Shown: in pieces, positions 59,424 to 64,000 of the stretch | Layout of the letters: every line of letters begins with the position of its first letter | How positions within the stretch are numbered: position 1 is the stretch's first letter | NCBI GenBank assembly: GCA_900660155.1 | Contig: CABFPE010000017.1 | Location: 2,031,244-2,095,243, forward strand | Length of the DNA: 64,000 nucleotides | Origin: Hofstenia miamia | Lineage: Eukaryota; Xenacoelomorpha; Acoela; Hofsteniidae | Direction: 5' to 3' | Position numbers and translations under genes: made by a program | The notes under the pieces: generated by a model | Seen by the model: the letters and a program-made list of their open reading frames with translations, nothing else | Told to the model about the DNA's origin: nothing | Databases searched by the model: none

Positions 59424-60924
59424 ACATTATGGAAAGGTTCCAATGTATTATATACGTGAAATATTTGTTTTTAAAACCAAAATAGTAACGAAACCAGAGA
59501 AATTTTTTTAAATTGTATGCCAAAGCTAATTTAACACAGACTTTCGCACAGTCAATGAAAGTAAGTCGCGGTGAGACAGTCAAATTGCTACCAATCACTT
59601 CCACTGTAATAATCAATTCAATACTTTCGAAATTGCGTGTATTCTAGTAATTTACCAAATAAAAAGGCAATCACAAGATAAAATAATTCATAGCTGAATA
59701 TCTTTACTAAACTTCATTATATTTTAAAGTGGTTAATATACTGCCTATATAATTAGGAAAAAGGACTTATATATTAGGACTTAACAACAAGGACGTTGCC
59801 ACGAGACCAGTGGGCATTGGTCCGCAAAGCCCACACTGTACCCCCCCCCCAAATTATCAACCTTAAAATAAACCAAGAAAAATTAAAATTTTCTTGGTAA
59901 AAAATACACTTTATATGAAAATGTTGGTTGTATCAATTGATGATAGATTAAACCATTAGTTTCATAATTTCTTTCAATTTATTCAATATATTTGTAAAAA
60001 AGAAAATTTTATATAAGCCTGAATTTACAACAAAAACTGTTCTCCTTCTACTGCGTAATTGCTGGCTACATGTCTGCTTAACAACAGCATTCTCTAAATT
60101 GTTACTTCGAAAATTTTGTTGGATTCATATCAAGGATGAATTTGTTTTGAATGAGGAATATTTTAGTGGAAGAATAAGCCACAAACACACTAATGTAGCT
60201 CTGATAATGCGTACCTCATTGAGAAAGAAGTGCAATTAGTCTGAAGAATATATTTTCGCGAAGTTTCAGAAAACGCATTTTATAAACTTTGTAACGCAAT
60301 TGAAATTGTAGGAGGTATTGACATTAAAATTGAGAGCAAATGAAAAACTTCTGAATAGCAAATATTTTTACAAAGCGCTTAAATATTCTACTGAATAAAC
60401 AATTTCGCTTAAAATCATTTATAATCATTTTAAATAATTTTTCTGAGAATCATAATCTAGTAGTTATATTTTGTTGAAATTCTCAAAGTTGTATAAAAAC
60501 GTATTTAGTTTATAATTTAAATGAAAAATACGTCGTTGCATATTGGTAGTGGTCATGCGAGAGGGAGATACAAAACCAAATCTAACACATTTGGCAGTGC
60601 CGTAACCACTCTAGAAAATTCGGGGATGTGAAAAATTTTCATGGGATTATAAATAATAAAATAATTTACATTTATTACAAGAAAGACCAGAGTGTTACAT
60701 TTAGATTTCTGAGCAATTTTTTTAATTTCTTTCACAATATGATAAATAATAACAAAAAACCAGTTATAACCAAGAAACCATAACAATTTCAGCAAAAACA
60801 TGAAAAATCCGATTATTTGATTTGCTTAAATGTTTCAAATTTAGGTTCTTAACTCCATTTTAGGAATGTGGTGTATTTTGCTACACCTTTTCTAATATGT
60901 CAAACGATACTCAACAGATCACAT
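58071..60924. other. Intergenic AT-rich DNA with transposon-end relics
   Basis: A TA microsatellite lies at 59398-59423. CAGTG-containing GC-richer patches near 59800-59855 (with a C-run) and 60593-60615 look like isolated hAT-type ends, but neither has a matching partner or duplication. No gene recognised. Confidence 0.5.
59398..59423. repeat. TA microsatellite
   Basis: An uninterrupted (TA)n tract. Confidence 0.95.
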
Positions 60925-61146
60925 CCCAATAAACAATAACCCGTTTAGAAGACGTCTTATAGCACGTCTTAAAATGGTTTAGAAGACGTCTAGAAGACGT
61001 TCAGAAATGGCATCTATGTCAGGTGTAGAAGACGTGGACGTTTAGAAATTGTGTAGACGACGTTAATTAGAAGACGTACCTTTAAACGTCTTACCATGTG
61101 TTATACCACTATAAGACTGATATAAAACGTTTTATTGTTTATTGGG
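60925..61146. mobile_element. MITE with 15-bp perfect inverted ends and repeated AAGACGT
   Basis: 222 bp. It begins CCCAATAAACAATAA and ends with the exact reverse complement, TTATTGTTTATTGGG. The left two thirds carries about five copies of AGAAGACGT or a close variant, plus ACGTCTTA on the other strand, giving AGACGTCT palindromes. A target duplication longer than AT is not evident. Non-coding; family unassigned. Confidence 0.8.
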
Positions 61147-64000
61147 ATATCAATTTAGTTCTTTAAAGAATGTCACAATCAAATTAGATTAAACTTACAA
61201 GCACAAAAATATTCGAATAATCTTTTTGTTAATGTTATGTCACAAGAGATGATAATTGCATACTTTTCAACTACAATATCATTTATAGCACTGGTTTACG
61301 AAAAAGGCCGGTGATCAGTGTGCCCCCTTCCCCAATATTGTAAATTCAAAAGTTACTGACATATTTTTGTGTGATATTTAATTAATTGTAGGATTTCATA
61401 TTTGAAAGTAATTATAATTGCCTGATTAATATATTTCAGTAGACCTTTTTTACTCAATATAAAATTTAAGATACGGTCTGTCGATTAAGCTCTATTTGTT
61501 ATAGATATTAATATTGTGTGAACTAGAAGCACTCTAAGATCAAGTGGGAAAAGGTAGCATCATTTGCTAAAAAGCCGCTCAAGCATTAATACTGTTTTGG
61601 TTACCATATGAATATTATAATTAAATTGAAAAGCAGTTTAATTCCTAAAAATATCCTTCGTAATTTAGGTTAACCAATGCAAAAGTATTCTTCTGAGGAA
61701 ATTGTTCGTCATATGGGCTTATTATTTGTAGTTAATGGGTTATAATTCTATATTATCTAGACTTCTAGCTATAAATCACTTGTATTTCGGCAAATGAAAA
61801 AAGTATTTTTTTTCAAATAAGAAGAATTCCAAAAATTAGGACTGGAATGATTCCTCCTCCCCTAAAGACACAGATCAAATTCGGGTAGGTTATACATAGA
61901 TCACATGAGCATTCGAGAAAGTTAATGACAATTATAACAATTAAAGTTGATGATTTTTAAAGTCGTAAATTTCCTTATATATATCTTAATATCGATTTTC
62001 TTTTCTATATCTAGCTAAATTAAGTTACAATCAAGCCAATCAAACGCACAGCGCTTGTAAAGTTCACATCTTCAAATGAGTCAAAACAAGCTTCAGAGCA
62101 GAAAAGACATTATCACAAATGGCAGTGGAGCATGTCAGTAAAATAGCGGCAATATACAGTGTAAGAACAGACGACATTGCCTTAAGGGCAGCAGCAAAAA
62201 GATTAACCCTAGAACGAGTGAATAGCTCAATTGACCTAAATTGATTATATCCTTTCAAATTATATATATATATATACTCCTGTAATTTGACAAAAAACAG
62301 TAATTCAGTGAAAAATAAAGTAGAATTTCTGTGTTTTGACTGGTTATTTCAAGTGCAATTAGGAGATGCTGAGTTCTGCTGACCACAAATAAACACCATT
62401 GAAAGGCCAACTTGAAAAACAATATTTATGCCACATGATGTAAAATTAGTAAGACATCAGATTTTCATGAAAAAGTTAAATTTATATATATATATATATT
62501 ACTTTCATTTCCGACGTAATCAAAATTGCCCGGTCGGATTGTTTATCTACAAAGAATTTTTCTGAAAATATAGTTCAAAAATTCATTTCCAGGTAGCAAT
62601 ACTTCATTTTTTAGATTGTTATTTGAACAAATCAATTCCTTAATTTTATTATAATTAGCAAAAAAAATTCGTATCATTGAACTGCTCACAAATGAAGTCA
62701 ACATTATTTTATGCTTCTTTAAAAATCTTTTGCACTATGATGCTTGATTACAGATATTAAAACTGTGTAATCAGAGAATAATAAAAGGTATGAATACAAA
62801 AAACTCTAAATTAAGCAATTGGAAAATGAAGTATTGGAACAGAAATTTTTTAAAATTTGATGGATTCTTTAAAAACTCTTAACTCAGGATCTAAAAAATA
62901 TCTCCAATTTCAAAACACCACAAAATAGAGGACTTAAGCCTTTAAATAACACCTGGTCGCAAACCTTCAGCGCCACGACTTCTGACTTTTCCCACGGCAA
63001 GCCTGAATGGAGCTTGTGCGGTGATTAAAGAATGTGAAATATTTGAGGTTACTTCTTGCTCCCAGGAGCTTCATACCTCCTTACTATCTGCACACTAGGT
63101 ATCGAGAGAATTTGAAAGTTTCTTCAAGAAATCAGTTGTTTCATTGAAAAATAGGTAATTTTTTACATACTCCCGGCACAAGAACATTGTCGCACAAATG
63201 TTCACCATAACAGGGATTTCCAAATGACTTAATTGAAGTGGAGAAAATTGTTTGAAAATGTGGATAAAACTGATTGTATCCTTATGGATAACAACTTTGA
63301 TCTTACTTTAAGAACTCCCGAAAATTGCTATTCGAATTGGTATTGTGTATCAGCAAAACAACTCGTCAGAAGACACAAATGACAAGTTCTTCGCACAGGT
63401 ATCAAAACAAGAACATAATCTGCGTTTTAGTTCAAACCTGGCCAAACGTCCAGCTTCAACTACCAAGAATCGAATGATAAACAGATAAGATACATTAAAA
63501 CAGAAGGGTTCACAGACATCGCAGACACGGTACATATCATTAACAATCAATTTTACTGAACATAGGTAATGAAGTTAGTTCATTGGTTTGAGAAACATAC
63601 TTTTTGTTTCACTCAAGTGTTTGGCAATAATATCAGTATCGAACGTATCTAGCACAGTTGCTCTGTGATAATCCGCAAAAATTGCAAAGGAACATGAAAA
63701 AAACAGGTACAGTGTTGTTAGTTTACCAAGCCTCACAACGTTAGTGGTTGCTTACAAATGAGACAAACTTGAGTGCGTGTGAGAATTTATGGTTGCAATC
63801 TTTCTTTAAGGAGAGCTGAAGTCTACCACTGCATTCAGATATACATAAAAGAAAATAGGTTCCTGAATTTAGCACTTTTTGAAAGTGAAGCTCGAAAACT
63901 GCATCTTAAGGATAACAAGGATAGTTCCATAATCTAGATCGCCATTCCAACTGATATCCGGCCAAATAATTTTTGAAGTTGTTTGCTTTGAGTAAGTTAA
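61147..64000. other. Intergenic AT-rich DNA to the window edge
   Basis: No convincing gene. It holds short TA microsatellites at about 62260-62276 and 62484-62500, a hAT-like GC patch at 61288-61340 and a diverged relative (about 62945-63310) of the repeat at 35540. Minus-strand open frames at 62064-62258 and 63350-63550 lack family motifs. Confidence 0.5.

Overview
This window is nuclear DNA from an animal, most likely an arthropod. It is AT-rich, with long introns, GT-AG splice sites, many non-LTR (LINE) fragments and many TIR-type DNA transposons. It also carries an intronless gene of the ecdysteroid-kinase-like (EcKinase / CHK-like) family, which is most abundant in arthropods. I cannot name the species. 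The assembly is draft quality: one 667-base N gap and four single-N joins, at least three of which sit at duplicated blocks.

Layout. 1-1.5 kb: two back-to-back LINE reverse-transcriptase fragments. 1.5-11.1 kb: AT-rich sequence with a block of about 1 kb present two to three times, joined by single Ns. 11.15-12.56 kb: the EcKinase-like gene (403 aa, + strand), preceded by a short tandem array carrying AGGTCA half-sites and by an upstream ORF that overlaps its start codon. 15.5-19.2 kb: two hAT-like elements with 8-bp target duplications, the first holding two smaller nested elements and the sequence gap. 20.2-20.7 kb: a Tc1-like relic. 21.4-26.7 kb: a nest of mobile DNA, with hAT-like inverted ends enclosing a minus-strand LINE whose 3' UTR carries a 957-bp piggyBac derivative. 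The same locus without the piggyBac follows directly after a single N.

30.5-54.9 kb (- strand): most of a host gene orthologous to Drosophila scribbler/brakeless and vertebrate ZNF608/ZNF609, a nuclear zinc-finger transcriptional cofactor. I resolved six coding exons with compatible phases, giving 613 codons in one open frame. They include the conserved block shared with ZNF609 (the [13 protein letters not shown] and TLLDCTR stretches) and the single C2H2 finger. The first coding exon is not identified with confidence and the 3' end is ambiguous: a stop codon lies 17 nt before a strong splice donor. Introns of 14.3 and 5.3 kb hold dispersed repeats, one clear hAT MITE and an unrecognised 120-codon ORF.

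55-64 kb: upstream or intergenic DNA with two MITE-type elements (one foldback-like, one rich in AAGACGT motifs), hAT-like relics and TA microsatellites. The two host genes show no sign of working together. No new multi-gene system is apparent. The best leads are the piggyBac presence/absence pair, the ambiguous end of the scribbler gene, the half-site array at the kinase gene and several unassigned MITE families.
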